NCBI GenBank assembly: GCA_951800645.1
Contig: CATOIK010000007.1
Span: 1-64,000, forward strand
Direction: 5' to 3'
From: an uncultured Eubacteriales bacterium
Lineage (GTDB): Bacteria; Bacillota; Clostridia; Lachnospirales; Lachnospiraceae
Length of the DNA stretch: 64,000 nucleotides
The translations under genes were made by a program, and so were the position numbers. The notes under the pieces were generated by a model. It had not been told where the DNA came from. It saw nothing but the letters and a program-made list of their open reading frames with translations, and did no database searches. Position 1 is the first letter of the stretch; the number at the start of each line of letters is the position of its first letter. Shown here piece by piece: positions 41,232 to 53,865 of this stretch.

Positions 41232-42413
41232 ATGGGGATTACTGTAGATGTTGCATACAAAAGTCTGAATAAATTTTCCGAGATCCTCTGTGGAGACAAG
41301 GTGGAGATGCTGCAGACTGCAGATTCCAACATTATGATTCTGGCAGACGGTATGGGCAGCGGTGTAAAGGCAAACATTCTGGCAACCCTGACCTCCAAAA
41401 TCTTAGGCACTATGTTTTTAAACGGCGCTACTTTGGAGGAGTGTGTGGAGACCATTGTGGAGACGCTTCCTATCTGCCAGGTACGGCAGGTGGCCTATGC
41501 TACCTTCAGCATTCTTCAGGTGTTCCACAACGGAGATGCTTACCTGGTGGAGTTTGACAATCCTGGCTGCATCTTTATCCGAAACGGCAAGCTGGTTCCT
41601 ATTCCCCAGAATATCCGGGATGTGAAAGGAAAACGGATTAACGAATTCCGCTTCCAGGTTCAGAAGGGAGACGCTCTGATCTTAATGAGCGACGGCACCA
41701 TCCACGCTGGCGTGGGCCAGCTTCTGAATTTTGGATGGCTTTGGGCGGATATTGCATCTTACGCAGTGAAGCAGTATCCTCTGACAGTTTCCGCCATGCG
41801 GCTGGCTTCTGCCATCTGCCAGGCCTGCGACGAGCTTTACCAGTATCGGCCGGGAGATGACACTACGGTGGCCTGTATGCGCATCATAAATGCCAAGCCG
41901 GTGCATCTGATGACTGGCCCGGCTCAGGATATGTCCAGAGACAATGAAATGGTGGCCGAATTTATGTCGGGAGATGAAAATACCAAGCGGATCGTCTGCG
42001 GCGGCACCAGCGCTACCATTGTTTCCAGAGTGCTGAAGCGTCCGTTGGATGTGTCCCTGGAGTATGTAGACCCGGAGATTCCGCCCATCGCTTATATGCA
42101 GGGCATTGAGCTGGTGACGGAAGGGGTGCTGACTCTGAACCGGGTGATCCGTCTGCTGCGCCGCTATGCCAAGAAGGAGACGGTCTCTGAGGATTTCTTC
42201 CTGGAGCTGGATAAGCCAAACGGCGGTTCTATGGTGGCGAAGATGCTGATCGAGGACTGTACAGAACTGCATCTGTATGTAGGCAGGGCTATCAACAGCG
42301 CCTATCAGAATCCGGGACTGCCCTTTGATCTGGGCATCCGGCAGAATCTGGTGGAGCAGTTAAAGAGCGTAGTAGAAGAATTAGGGAAAAAGGTGACGAT
42401 TACATACTATTAA
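41232..42413 (+). CDS. SpoIIE-like serine phosphatase
   Basis: 393 residues. The N-terminal 220 or so form a PP2C/SpoIIE phosphatase domain with metal-binding motifs MILADGMGSGVKA near residue 34, LILMSDGTIHAGVG near 150 and GDDTTVA near 211. The C-terminal half (about 220-393) is not recognised. It has no membrane segment, unlike SpoIIE itself. Its position between two hydrogenase genes suggests that it converts the H2 or redox signal of the PAS hydrogenase into dephosphorylation of an unknown partner. Confidence 0.87.
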   Translation: MGITVDVAYKSLNKFSEILCGDKVEMLQTADSNIMILADGMGSGVKANILATLTSKILGTMFLNGATLEECVETIVETLPICQVRQVAYATFSILQVFHNGDAYLVEFDNPGCIFIRNGKLVPIPQNIRDVKGKRINEFRFQVQKGDALILMSDGTIHAGVGQLLNFGWLWADIASYAVKQYPLTVSAMRLASAICQACDELYQYRPGDDTTVACMRIINAKPVHLMTGPAQDMSRDNEMVAEFMSGDENTKRIVCGGTSATIVSRVLKRPLDVSLEYVDPEIPPIAYMQGIELVTEGVLTLNRVIRLLRRYAKKETVSEDFFLELDKPNGGSMVAKMLIEDCTELHLYVGRAINSAYQNPGLPFDLGIRQNLVEQLKSVVEELGKKVTITYY

Positions 42414-42433
42414 ATTGAGGAGGATGAAAAATC

Positions 42434-43888
42434 ATGGTAACAAATGACGCAACCATTTTACAGGTAAAACATGAGGTGCTCTACGAGGTGGCAAAGCTGG
42501 CCTGGGAAGGCGAGCTGGATGAGAAACGCCATGAGCTTCCCTACAAGATGATTCCCGGCCCCCAGGCCGAGTGGCGTTGCTGTATCTACAAGGAGCGGGA
42601 GATTATTCACCAGAGAGTCCGGCTGGCAGAAGGACTGTGCCCCACCAGCGGCAAGGACACCCGCAATGTGGTACAGGTAATCGGCGCAGCCTGTGAGGAG
42701 TGTCCCATTGCCTCCTACACCGTTACCGATAACTGCCGCAAATGTATGGGTAAGGCATGCCAGAACTCATGTAAGTTCGGCGCCATCACCATGGGCGAGA
42801 ACCGTGCTCACATTGATCCCAATAAATGTAAAGAATGCGGCATGTGTGCCAACGCCTGTCCCTACAATGCAATCGCCCATCTGGAGCGTCCCTGTAAGAA
42901 GGTGTGCCCGGTGGACGCCATCACCTACGATGAGTACGGCATCTGCGTAATTGACGAGGAGAAATGTATCCAGTGCGGCGCCTGCATTCATAGCTGTCCC
43001 TTTGGCGCTATTGGAACCAAAACCTTTATGGTAGATGTAATTAAGATGATCCTGGCAGGCAAGCGGGTAGTTGCCATGGTTGCTCCTGCAACGGAAGGCC
43101 AGTTTGGCCCGGACATCACCATGGCCAGTTGGAGGACAGCGCTGAAAAAAGTTGGATTTGCAGATATGATCGAGGTGGGCTTAGGCGGAGATTTAACTGC
43201 TGCGGCTGAGGCTGCCGAGTGGGCAGAGGCTTATAAGGAAGGCAAGAAGATGACAACCTCCTGCTGTCCGGCCTTTGTGAATATGATCAAGCAGCACTTC
43301 CCCCAGCTTTTAGACAACATGTCTACCACCGTATCGCCCATGTGCGCTATTTCCCGGATGTTAAAAGAGCAGGATCCGGAGACGGTAACAGTGTTTATAG
43401 GGCCGTGCATCGCCAAGAAAAGCGAGACTCTGGATCTGAACATTCAGGGCAATGCAGACTACGCCATGACCTTCGGTGAAATCCGGGCCATGATGCGGGC
43501 CAGAGGCGTGGAGCTGGAGCCGGAGGAGAATACCTACCAGGACAGCTCTGTATTTGGCAAACGCTTTGGCAACTCCGGCGGCGTAACTGCGGCTGTAGTA
43601 GAGTGCTTTAAGGAGATGAATGAGAATATTGAGCCTAATGTTATGAAGTGCAACGGCGCTGCCGAGTGTAAGAAGGCTTTGCTGCTGATGAAGGTAGGCA
43701 AGCTGCCGGCAGACTTTGTGGAAGGCATGGTTTGTGTAGGCGGCTGTGTAGGCGGCCCCAGCAAACATAAAACTGAGATGGAGGCCAAGAAAGCAAGAGA
43801 CCTGCTGATTGGTCAGGCTGATAACCGGGAGGTTCATGCAAACCTGAAGGAGAAAGGGCTGGAAGATCTGGCAATGCATCGGCATTAA
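42434..43888 (+). CDS. Group B-type [FeFe] hydrogenase
   Basis: 484 residues. A cysteine-rich N-terminus holds several ferredoxin-like motifs (CEECP, CRKCMGKACQNSC, CKECGMCANACP and CIQCGACIHSCP), followed by the H-cluster domain: TTSCCPAF near residue 275, GPCIAKKSE near 323 and VCVGGCVGGP near 433. The third motif, CVGGCVGGP instead of ACPGGCINGGGQP, is the group B pattern. Such enzymes are taken to oxidise ferredoxin and make H2 in gut Clostridia. It shares an operon with the sensor hydrogenase. Confidence 0.88.
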   Translation: MVTNDATILQVKHEVLYEVAKLAWEGELDEKRHELPYKMIPGPQAEWRCCIYKEREIIHQRVRLAEGLCPTSGKDTRNVVQVIGAACEECPIASYTVTDNCRKCMGKACQNSCKFGAITMGENRAHIDPNKCKECGMCANACPYNAIAHLERPCKKVCPVDAITYDEYGICVIDEEKCIQCGACIHSCPFGAIGTKTFMVDVIKMILAGKRVVAMVAPATEGQFGPDITMASWRTALKKVGFADMIEVGLGGDLTAAAEAAEWAEAYKEGKKMTTSCCPAFVNMIKQHFPQLLDNMSTTVSPMCAISRMLKEQDPETVTVFIGPCIAKKSETLDLNIQGNADYAMTFGEIRAMMRARGVELEPEENTYQDSSVFGKRFGNSGGVTAAVVECFKEMNENIEPNVMKCNGAAECKKALLLMKVGKLPADFVEGMVCVGGCVGGPSKHKTEMEAKKARDLLIGQADNREVHANLKEKGLEDLAMHRH

Positions 43889-43900
43889 GTGTACTTCAGA

Positions 43901-43949
43901 AAAAAGAGACGGAAAAGCTGCTCGTTTGGGCAGCTTTTTCATCTCTTTT
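43901..43949 (+). terminator. Terminator of the group B hydrogenase operon
   Basis: AAAAGAGACGGAAAAGCTGC pairs with GCAGCTTTTTCATCTCTTTT as a long imperfect stem with T tracts. Confidence 0.82.
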
Positions 43950-44038
43950 AATGGGGCAATTTTCGTTGAATTTTTAAGGAAGAGTGTAAAAAAATGGATT
44001 TTGTTTTTTAGAAGGGCAATATATAATGAGGACAATGA

Positions 44039-46982
<2,944 letters not shown>

Positions 46983-47037
46983 GAAGCGGTCATAAGGAGG
47001 CCTGTTCGGTAACATGTACCATTCGGGGATTTAAGGC

Positions 47038-47068
47038 ATAGGATATAGTGTAAGGATGCTTATCCTAT
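47038..47068. promoter_or_regulatory. Inverted repeat upstream of the VWA gene
   Basis: ATAGGATA (47038-47045) and TATCCTAT (47061-47068) form a perfect eight-base dyad directly before the ribosome binding site, with 15 bases between the arms. It may be an operator or an mRNA leader hairpin. Confidence 0.55.
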
Positions 47069-47090
47069 AAATAACCTCGGAGGTAACATT

Positions 47091-48476
47091 ATGGGCATTA
47101 TCAATTCTAGTAAATTTGTGGATGTAACTCAGATAGACTGCAGCGGAACCTTTCATGTGACTTTATCTTTAACGGCAGAGCCGGATATTTCGTCCAATCC
47201 TACGGATATTGTGCTGGTGCTGGATCGGTCCGGAAGTATGGAGGGAGAGCCGCTGGCCAGCTTAAAGCTGGGTGCGGACACATTTATCGATATTATTGAC
47301 GAGACTACAGACGGGAGCCATGACGGCCAGATCGGCGGCGGAAGCCACATTGGTATTGTCAGTTTTTCCACGGAAGCAACGCAGGACACTGGATTGAGTA
47401 CTTCTGTGGCAGATCTGAAAGAAGCGGTGGATGATCTGCAGGCCGATGGATTTACCAATCATGCAGATGGGTTTACTAAGGCGATCCAGTTGTTTGATCC
47501 CATGTCTTCCAATGCAAAAGTGATCGTTATGTTTACAGACGGAAAAACTACAGTGGGAGCGCCGCCGCTTCCAGTGGCAGAGGCGGCTAAGGTCATGGGA
47601 ATTGAAATCTATGTTATAGGACTGGTGGGTGACGATGGCATCGATGTAGGAGCTATCACATCCTGGGCTTCCCAGCCTACCGCTGAGCATGTAGCCATCA
47701 CTCCGGATGCGTCAGAATTGGAGGAATTGTTTGCGCAGTTAGCGAGAGACATTTCCAGTCCCGGAGCCACAAATATCGATATTGACGAGGTAGTAAATCC
47801 GCAATTTGCCATTGTCAGTGTTAATCCACCTACTAAGGGGACGGCTATGATGCTGAACGCCAGAGAAATTCGGTGGCAGATTCAGGAACTGGGCGCTACA
47901 GAGGCAGAAACTGCTGTTTTGGAATTTTTGGTACGGTTTGTGGGGCAGCAGTCCGGCCTTTACCCGGTAAATGAATCCATCACCTACACTGACCATGAGG
48001 GCAACCTGGTGTATTTTCAGAATCCAGAGGTAACGGTAGACTGCGGCACTATAGTGACGCCGGAGCCATGTCCGGAACCGATCAATCTGGTAGTGGGAGG
48101 CTGCGGCGACAGCCTGGTTTTAGACCTGGGAGATACCTATTTGGATTCCCTTGGGCGGATTGTCCAGCTGGATGTGACCCTGAAAGGGGTATGTCCTGGC
48201 AAGCGGGTGGCATTAGCCATTGTGCTGACAGAACTGGACGATAAGGACGAGGAGCATCAGCGGGGAATGAAGGTCATTACCGTTCCTGCTCATTATGAGT
48301 CCAGCTGCCAGGATGTGCTGGTAAAGTGCGTAAGATTTGTTCTTCCAGAGGATATTAACGAGGCTGGGGAACCGGCAGGCTTCCAGTGTGCAGACCGCCG
48401 TTTCAGAGCCAGAGTGCTGGCCAACTATATTGACAGCGGGTTTGTGTGCTGTGATGGAGGAATGACTGCTTTATAA
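47091..48476 (+). CDS. VWA-domain protein with cysteine-rich C-terminus
   Basis: 461 residues. A von Willebrand A domain (about residues 35-220) has a MIDAS-type DRSGSMEG followed by a conserved TDGKTT segment. Behind it comes a beta-rich stretch (about 225-320) and a C-terminal region rich in cysteine and proline (VTPEPCPEPINLVVGGCGDS, and VCCDGG near the end). There is no signal peptide or membrane helix. The family is not assigned; a spore-coat or intracellular assembly role would be a guess. AGGTAACATT and GGAGG precede the ATG. Confidence 0.8.
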   Translation: MGIINSSKFVDVTQIDCSGTFHVTLSLTAEPDISSNPTDIVLVLDRSGSMEGEPLASLKLGADTFIDIIDETTDGSHDGQIGGGSHIGIVSFSTEATQDTGLSTSVADLKEAVDDLQADGFTNHADGFTKAIQLFDPMSSNAKVIVMFTDGKTTVGAPPLPVAEAAKVMGIEIYVIGLVGDDGIDVGAITSWASQPTAEHVAITPDASELEELFAQLARDISSPGATNIDIDEVVNPQFAIVSVNPPTKGTAMMLNAREIRWQIQELGATEAETAVLEFLVRFVGQQSGLYPVNESITYTDHEGNLVYFQNPEVTVDCGTIVTPEPCPEPINLVVGGCGDSLVLDLGDTYLDSLGRIVQLDVTLKGVCPGKRVALAIVLTELDDKDEEHQRGMKVITVPAHYESSCQDVLVKCVRFVLPEDINEAGEPAGFQCADRRFRARVLANYIDSGFVCCDGGMTAL

Positions 48477-48487
48477 AAATGGATGAA

Positions 48488-48529
48488 TAAGAAAGACCGC
48501 TGTATCTTTTGATGCAGCGGTCTTTCTTA
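48488..48529. terminator. Bidirectional terminator between the VWA gene and hydA
   Basis: AAGAAAGACCGCTG and CAGCGGTCTTTCTT form a long stem with A and T tracts on both sides. Confidence 0.85.
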
Positions 48530-48640
48530 TTGGAGTTTTAGAAAATCTATAATAGATTTATCCTGACTGGCTTTTCTTCCTTCTAATTGGGTTATAGTTT
48601 GCTGAATAACACAATGCTCTTTTCGGAAAAGAGGACAGTC

Positions 48641-50395
48641 TTAAATTTCGTTAATCTTTCTCTTTACATAAGTGGTGTGTAACAGATGATGTGCCTTCTC
48701 GCTGCCAGGCTCGCCAAGGTATGCAGCATACAGCTCCTTGATAGCCGGGTTCTCGTGGGACTTCCGGATGGGATTGTCTTTGTCGGAGTCGTAGAGCACC
48801 TGGGCGCGCAGGGCGCGGATGTCTACGGTGTTGCGCACATAACCAGGCTGCTGAGGCTGGCCGCCGCCGTTTATACAGCCGCCGGGGCATCCCATGATCT
48901 CGATAAAGTGATAGTTTGCTTCACCGGATTTTACCTTGTTAAGCAGAGTTCTGGCATTGTTAAGACCAGAGGCTACAGCCACTTTCACTTCCATACCGGC
49001 CACATTGTAGGAGGCTTCCTTGATGCCTTCCATACCGCGGACATCGGTGAAATCCAGAGACTGTAATTCTTCGCCGGTCAGAGTTTCCACTGCGGTACGG
49101 AGAGCTGCCTCCATAACGCCGCCGGTTGCGCCGAAGATGACGGCTGCGCCGGTGCCCAGTCCTAAGGGAGCATCAAAGCCCTCGTCCGGCAGATCCCGGA
49201 ATTTCAGACCTACTTTGCGGATCATCCGGGCCAGCTCTCTGGTAGTCAGGGAGTAGTCTACATCCGGAACGCCGTTGGCTGCCTGATCCGGTCTCTGTAC
49301 CTCAAATTTCTTAGCGGTACAGGGCATGATGGAAACAGACACAATATCCTCTGGCTTCAGCCCTTCCTTCTCTGCATAGTAAGATTTGGCGATAGCGCCA
49401 AACATCTGCTGCGGAGATTTACAGGAGGACAGGTTTTCCGTCATATCCGGGAAATAGTGCTCGCAGTATTTGATCCAGCCCGGAGAACAGGAGGTAATAA
49501 GCGGAAGCTTGCCGCCGTTTTGTACCCGGTCAAGGAACTCGTGAGCTTCCTCCATAATGGTAAGGTCTGCACTGAAATTAGTGTCGAATACTTTGTCAAA
49601 GCCGATGCGGCGCAGGGCGGCAGCCATCTTGCCCTCGGTATTGGTGCCGATGGGATAGCCGAATTCCTCGCCTAACGCTGCCCGGACTGCGGGAGCGGTC
49701 TGTACGATTACATGCTTGGACGGATCTGCAATGGCAGCCAGTACCTCGTCCACCTGGGATTTTTCCTGAAGTGCGCCGGTGGGGCAGACAGCAATACACT
49801 GGCCGCAGGAAACGCAGCTGGTCTCGCCCAGTCCCATGTCAAAGGCAGAGCCGATAAAGGTGGCAAAGCCCCGCTCGTTGGCGCCGATCACGCCGATGCC
49901 CTGAACCTTTTCGCAGACTGCGATACAGCGGCGGCACAGGATACATTTGGAATTATCCCGGATCATATGTACGGCGCTGTCGTCAATGCAGGACGGGGTG
50001 CGGTCTCCGTCATAGCAGCTTTCGTCCTCTACGCCCAGTTCCTTTGCCATCTGCTGCAGCTCACAGTTTCCGCTGCGGACGCAGGATAAGCACTTTCTTT
50101 CGTGGTTGGAGAGCAGAAGCTGCAAAGTCTTTTTGCGGGACTCCAGCACCTTCGGAGTGTTGGTAAGCACCTCCATGCCCTCGTTGATCGGGTAAACGCA
50201 GGCTACCACCAGGCTTCTTGCTCCCTTAACTTCCACCACGCACATCCGGCAGGCGCCGATCTCGTTGATGTCTTTTAAGAAGCAGAGGGTCGGGATTTCA
50301 ATGTGGGCCAGTCTGGCAGCTTCCAGAATGGTGGAACCTTTTGGAGCGCTTACTTCTATGCCGTTAATTTTAATTGTAATATTCTCCATATCCAT
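48641..50395 (-). CDS. hydA: Catalytic subunit of electron-bifurcating [FeFe] hydrogenase (group A)
   Basis: 584 residues. N-terminal [2Fe-2S] domain (IPTLCFLKDINEIGACRMC, residues about 34-52), a His/Cys-ligated cluster region (ERKCLSCVRSGNC), two [4Fe-4S] motifs (CILCRRC and CVSCGQCIAVCP), then the H-cluster domain with TSCSPGW, MPCTAKKFE and GCPGGCINGGGQP. It ends in HHLLHTTYVK, as usual for the family. With HydB and HydC it couples H2 formation to simultaneous oxidation of NADH and reduced ferredoxin, or the reverse. Last gene of the hyd operon. Confidence 0.95.
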   Translation of the reverse strand: MDMENITIKINGIEVSAPKGSTILEAARLAHIEIPTLCFLKDINEIGACRMCVVEVKGARSLVVACVYPINEGMEVLTNTPKVLESRKKTLQLLLSNHERKCLSCVRSGNCELQQMAKELGVEDESCYDGDRTPSCIDDSAVHMIRDNSKCILCRRCIAVCEKVQGIGVIGANERGFATFIGSAFDMGLGETSCVSCGQCIAVCPTGALQEKSQVDEVLAAIADPSKHVIVQTAPAVRAALGEEFGYPIGTNTEGKMAAALRRIGFDKVFDTNFSADLTIMEEAHEFLDRVQNGGKLPLITSCSPGWIKYCEHYFPDMTENLSSCKSPQQMFGAIAKSYYAEKEGLKPEDIVSVSIMPCTAKKFEVQRPDQAANGVPDVDYSLTTRELARMIRKVGLKFRDLPDEGFDAPLGLGTGAAVIFGATGGVMEAALRTAVETLTGEELQSLDFTDVRGMEGIKEASYNVAGMEVKVAVASGLNNARTLLNKVKSGEANYHFIEIMGCPGGCINGGGQPQQPGYVRNTVDIRALRAQVLYDSDKDNPIRKSHENPAIKELYAAYLGEPGSEKAHHLLHTTYVKRKINEI

Positions 50396-50404
50396 TTTCC
50401 TCCA

Positions 50405-52192
50405 TTACTGTTTGTAGATTGCGCCGAACTTACATTTCTCGATACAAGCGCCGCACTTGATACATTTATCCGTATCAATGACATGGGGATTGCGAACGGT
50501 GCCGGTAATTGCGTTTGCCGGACAGTTCCGTGCGCACAGCGTACATCCGCGGCACTTCTCAGCGTCAATGTGGTAGGAGAGGAGGGCCTTACATACGCCG
50601 GCCGGACACCGTTTCTCCTTGATATGGGCCTCATACTCATCACGGAAATAGCGCAGGGTAGACAGTACCGGGTTAGGAGCTGTCTGGCCAAGTCCGCAGG
50701 CAGAGTTCTCTTTTACATAGTAGCAAAGTTCTTCCAGCTTATCCAGGTCTTCCATAGTGGCGGTGCCCTTGGTGATCTTGGTTAAAATCTCCAGCATCCG
50801 CTTGGTGCCGATACGGCACGGCGTACATTTTCCGCAGGATTCTTCTACCGTAAACTCCAGGAAGAATTTTGCAATGTCAACCATACAGTCGGTCTCATCC
50901 ATAACGATCAGTCCGCCGGAACCCATCATGGAGCCGATGGCGATCAGGTTGTCGTAATCAATGGGAATGTCGTAGTGGGAGGCCGGAATACATCCGCCGG
51001 AGGGGCCGCCGGTCTGGGCTGCCTTAAACTTCTTGCCGCCGGGAATGCCGCCGCCAATTTCCTCGATAACTTCCCGAAGGGTGGTACCCATGGGGATTTC
51101 TACCAGGCCGGTATTGTGGATCTTGCCGCCCAGTGCGAACACCTTGGTGCCCTTGGATTTTTCCGTACCCATGGAGGAGAACCACTCCGGACCATTTAAG
51201 ATGATCTGGGGAATGTTGGCGTAGGTTTCTACATTATTTAATATGGTAGGTTTGCCGAACAGACCCTTCTGAGCCGGGAACGGCGGTCTGGGTCTTGGCT
51301 CACCCCGGTTGCCCTCGATGGACATCATCAGAGCGGTTTCCTCGCCGCAGACGAATGCGCCTGCACCCAGTCTTAAATCAATGTCAAAATCAAAGCCAGT
51401 GCCGAAGATGTCTTTGCCTAACAGTTCCATTTCCCGTGCCTGATTGATGGCAATTTTCAGACGCTCAACAGCGATGGGGTACTCAGCGCGGACATAGATG
51501 TAACCCTGGCTGGCGCCGATGGCATAACCGGCGATGGCCATAGCTTCTAATACAGCGTGGGGATCTCCCTCTAAGATGGAACGATCCATGAATGCGCCTG
51601 GGTCGCCCTCATCAGCGTTACAGCAGACATATTTCTGGTCTGCATCGTTTTGCTTGGCCAGCTTCCATTTGAGGCCAGTGGGGAATCCGCCGCCGCCTCT
51701 TCCACGCAGGCCGGAATCTAAAAGACACTGGATAACCTCGTCCGGGGTCATCTCGGTAAGCACCTTGCCCAGTGCAGCGTAACCGCCGGTAGCTATGTAC
51801 TCCTCAATGATTTCCGGGTTAATGATACCGCAGTTCCTCAGAGCAATGCGGTGCTGCTTTTTATAGAAATCCGTGTCAATAAGGGCCTTTACACCAGCAG
51901 GGGTAACCGTCTCCTGGTACAGAAGGCGGGTAACAACGCGGCCTTTCAACAGGTGCTCATTTACGATTTCCGGAATGTCCTCTACCTTTACCATGGAGTA
52001 GAAGGTGGCGTCCGGATAGATGATCATGATGGGGCCTAAGGCACAGAGACCGTGGCATCCGGTCTGGACAACAGATACCTCAGCTTCCAGGCCGGCTTTT
52101 TTGATTTCTTCTTTTAAAGTATCCATAATCTGCTGGCTTCCGGAGGAAGTACATCCCGTTCCGCCGCAAACCAATACATGTGAACGATACAT
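50405..52192 (-). CDS. hydB: NADH- and FMN-binding subunit of bifurcating hydrogenase
   Basis: 595 residues, NuoF-like. An N-terminal thioredoxin-like [2Fe-2S] domain (CGGTGCTSSGS and CHGLCALGP) precedes the FMN/NAD domain (GLRGRGGGGFPTGLKW, then NADEGDPGAFMDR), the NuoF [4Fe-4S] site CGKCTPCRIG, and two C-terminal ferredoxin motifs (CRGCTLCARNCP and CIKCGACIEKC). It is the site where NADH and ferredoxin electrons meet. Confidence 0.95.
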   Translation of the reverse strand: MYRSHVLVCGGTGCTSSGSQQIMDTLKEEIKKAGLEAEVSVVQTGCHGLCALGPIMIIYPDATFYSMVKVEDIPEIVNEHLLKGRVVTRLLYQETVTPAGVKALIDTDFYKKQHRIALRNCGIINPEIIEEYIATGGYAALGKVLTEMTPDEVIQCLLDSGLRGRGGGGFPTGLKWKLAKQNDADQKYVCCNADEGDPGAFMDRSILEGDPHAVLEAMAIAGYAIGASQGYIYVRAEYPIAVERLKIAINQAREMELLGKDIFGTGFDFDIDLRLGAGAFVCGEETALMMSIEGNRGEPRPRPPFPAQKGLFGKPTILNNVETYANIPQIILNGPEWFSSMGTEKSKGTKVFALGGKIHNTGLVEIPMGTTLREVIEEIGGGIPGGKKFKAAQTGGPSGGCIPASHYDIPIDYDNLIAIGSMMGSGGLIVMDETDCMVDIAKFFLEFTVEESCGKCTPCRIGTKRMLEILTKITKGTATMEDLDKLEELCYYVKENSACGLGQTAPNPVLSTLRYFRDEYEAHIKEKRCPAGVCKALLSYHIDAEKCRGCTLCARNCPANAITGTVRNPHVIDTDKCIKCGACIEKCKFGAIYKQ

Positions 52193-52204
52193 TTGCGTAC
52201 CTCC

Positions 52205-52582
52205 TTATTTGATGTCTGCAGAATTCAAGGTATATTCGTCTACAATGTGGCCGCCGATCAGATGGCGCTCAACAACCTCTGCTGCTTTCTCTGCGTTCAT
52301 CTTGATGTAGGTCACTTTCGGCTGACCGGGCGCCATTACCTCTACAATAGGCTCATACTGGCACAGACCGATGCAGCCGGTCTGGGTAACGGAAATTTTA
52401 TCCGTCAGATTTTTTTCCTGTACCAGGTTGGAAAGGGTGGTAAGAACCGGTCTGGCTCCGCTGGCGATACCGCAGGTAGCCATGCCAACTACCACTCGGA
52501 TGTGATTGTGATCCTCAGCGCGAAGACCAAGCTGCCCTTGCATCTTTTCGCGGATCGCTTTTAATTCTTCAAGACTTTTCAT
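52205..52582 (-). CDS. Thioredoxin-like [2Fe-2S] ferredoxin of the hyd operon
   Basis: 125 residues of the NuoE C-terminal ferredoxin fold with cluster ligands in MATCGIASGA and TGCIGLCQYEP. In clostridial hyd operons a gene of this kind commonly lies between hydB and a small ATPase. Its electron partner is not established. Confidence 0.9.
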   Translation of the reverse strand: MKSLEELKAIREKMQGQLGLRAEDHNHIRVVVGMATCGIASGARPVLTTLSNLVQEKNLTDKISVTQTGCIGLCQYEPIVEVMAPGQPKVTYIKMNAEKAAEVVERHLIGGHIVDEYTLNSADIK

Positions 52583-52612
52583 GTGAAATCCTCCAATTCT
52601 GGCGTGCGCTTT

Positions 52613-53170
52613 TTAATAGATGGCGCCGCCGTCAGTCTCCAATTTATTCTCTGTCAGATACTCCCTGATATAATCCGATACCGCCGGTGTATTAAAAGGA
52701 ACGTCCCCTAAGATTTGCTTAAACTCTCTGGTGTCCAGAGTAAAGGACGCACCGTTATAGCAGTAGCGGTATAAAAACTGGCTTTCCGGGTGGAAAACCA
52801 CCAGTGTGTGGATGGTGCTGGTAATGTCTCCAAGCGGCATTCGGTCAATGTGGGATAAGACAAACCCGGCTGTTACCGTAGTTCCCACTCCCGGCTGGGA
52901 TTGGATGGTAAAGCTGCCGCCGGTGCTTTCCGCCGCATACTTAAAGAACGGAATCCCAAGACCAACCTTGCGGGTGGTCCGGCTGGTGAAAAATGGGTCT
53001 GTAACCCGGTCTACCTGTTCCTTAGTCATGCCGCAGCCATTATCCTTGATGATCACAGTCAGCCGGTCCGTTTCCATATCAGCGTCCACTGTGATTTCCA
53101 CTAAGGAAGCGCCGGCCCGGGTGGAATTTTCTGCCACATCCAGGATGTTCAGGGAAATTTCAGGCATCAT
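52613..53170 (-). CDS. Histidine-kinase-like ATPase without sensor or dimerisation domain
   Basis: 185 residues. The HATPase_c (GHKL) fold is visible as ILDVAENSTRAGAS (N box), IIKDNGCGM (G1), KVGLGIPFFK and GVGTTVTAGF. No phospho-accepting histidine domain is seen. The last 60 residues are unrecognised. It is embedded in the hyd operon, as in Clostridium thermocellum. It could act as an anti-sigma or protein kinase, or as a partner of the sensor hydrogenases. Confidence 0.87.
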   Translation of the reverse strand: MMPEISLNILDVAENSTRAGASLVEITVDADMETDRLTVIIKDNGCGMTKEQVDRVTDPFFTSRTTRKVGLGIPFFKYAAESTGGSFTIQSQPGVGTTVTAGFVLSHIDRMPLGDITSTIHTLVVFHPESQFLYRYCYNGASFTLDTREFKQILGDVPFNTPAVSDYIREYLTENKLETDGGAIY

Positions 53171-53175
53171 AGGCG

Positions 53176-53670
53176 TTACTGGTATTTGGCAAGAATGCCT
53201 GGGATGTCGTCAGGTACCAGCCGTCCGTAAACCTCGTCGTTGATCATCATAACAGGAGCCAGGCCGCAGGCGCCTACACAGCGGCAGGAATCCAGAGAAA
53301 AACGGCCGTCCGGCGTACACTCTCCGTTGGTGATTCCTAAAAGTTCTTCCAGTTTGCTGAAAATTGCACCGGAACCTTTTACATAGCATGCAGTTCCCAG
53401 ACAAACAGAAACCTGGTACTTACCCTTGGGCTGCAATGCAAACTGTGCATAAAAAGTGGCGACTCCGTAAATCTTCTCCAGCGGAATGCCGGTTTCATCA
53501 GAAATCATAGTTTGGACTTCTATTGGGAGATAACCGTAAATATCCTGCGCCCGCTGCATGATCGGCATTAAAGCGCCTTTTGTGTCCTTCAGCTCAGCAA
53601 TGGCCTTTTTTAAAGCAGCTTCCTGCTCCGGCGTCCCGCTGAAAGGCACACTTTCTTTTTTACAAGCCAT
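53176..53670 (-). CDS. hydC: NuoE-like subunit of bifurcating hydrogenase
   Basis: 164 residues with a helical N-terminus and a C-terminal thioredoxin-like [2Fe-2S] domain (VCLGTACYVKG and CRCVGACGLAPV). It is the first gene of the operon hydC-ATPase-ferredoxin-hydB-hydA, on the minus strand, and is divergent from the regulatory module at 53866. AGGAGGAGG precedes the ATG. Confidence 0.94.
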   Translation of the reverse strand: MACKKESVPFSGTPEQEAALKKAIAELKDTKGALMPIMQRAQDIYGYLPIEVQTMISDETGIPLEKIYGVATFYAQFALQPKGKYQVSVCLGTACYVKGSGAIFSKLEELLGITNGECTPDGRFSLDSCRCVGACGLAPVMMINDEVYGRLVPDDIPGILAKYQ

Positions 53671-53865
53671 GTGTAATCCTCCTCCTGATTATAAGTTGTT
53701 AGATGTAACTAGTATTCTAACATGAAATTGACAGGAAATCTACAATTATTGAAATGTTTTGCGCAGTAATTTTTCGATACATGTTGATAATTCATATGTT
53801 CAATGGTATCCTTATAGCATATATTTGTTAAAATCATCGCATAACCATGATGGGAGGAAAGCACT

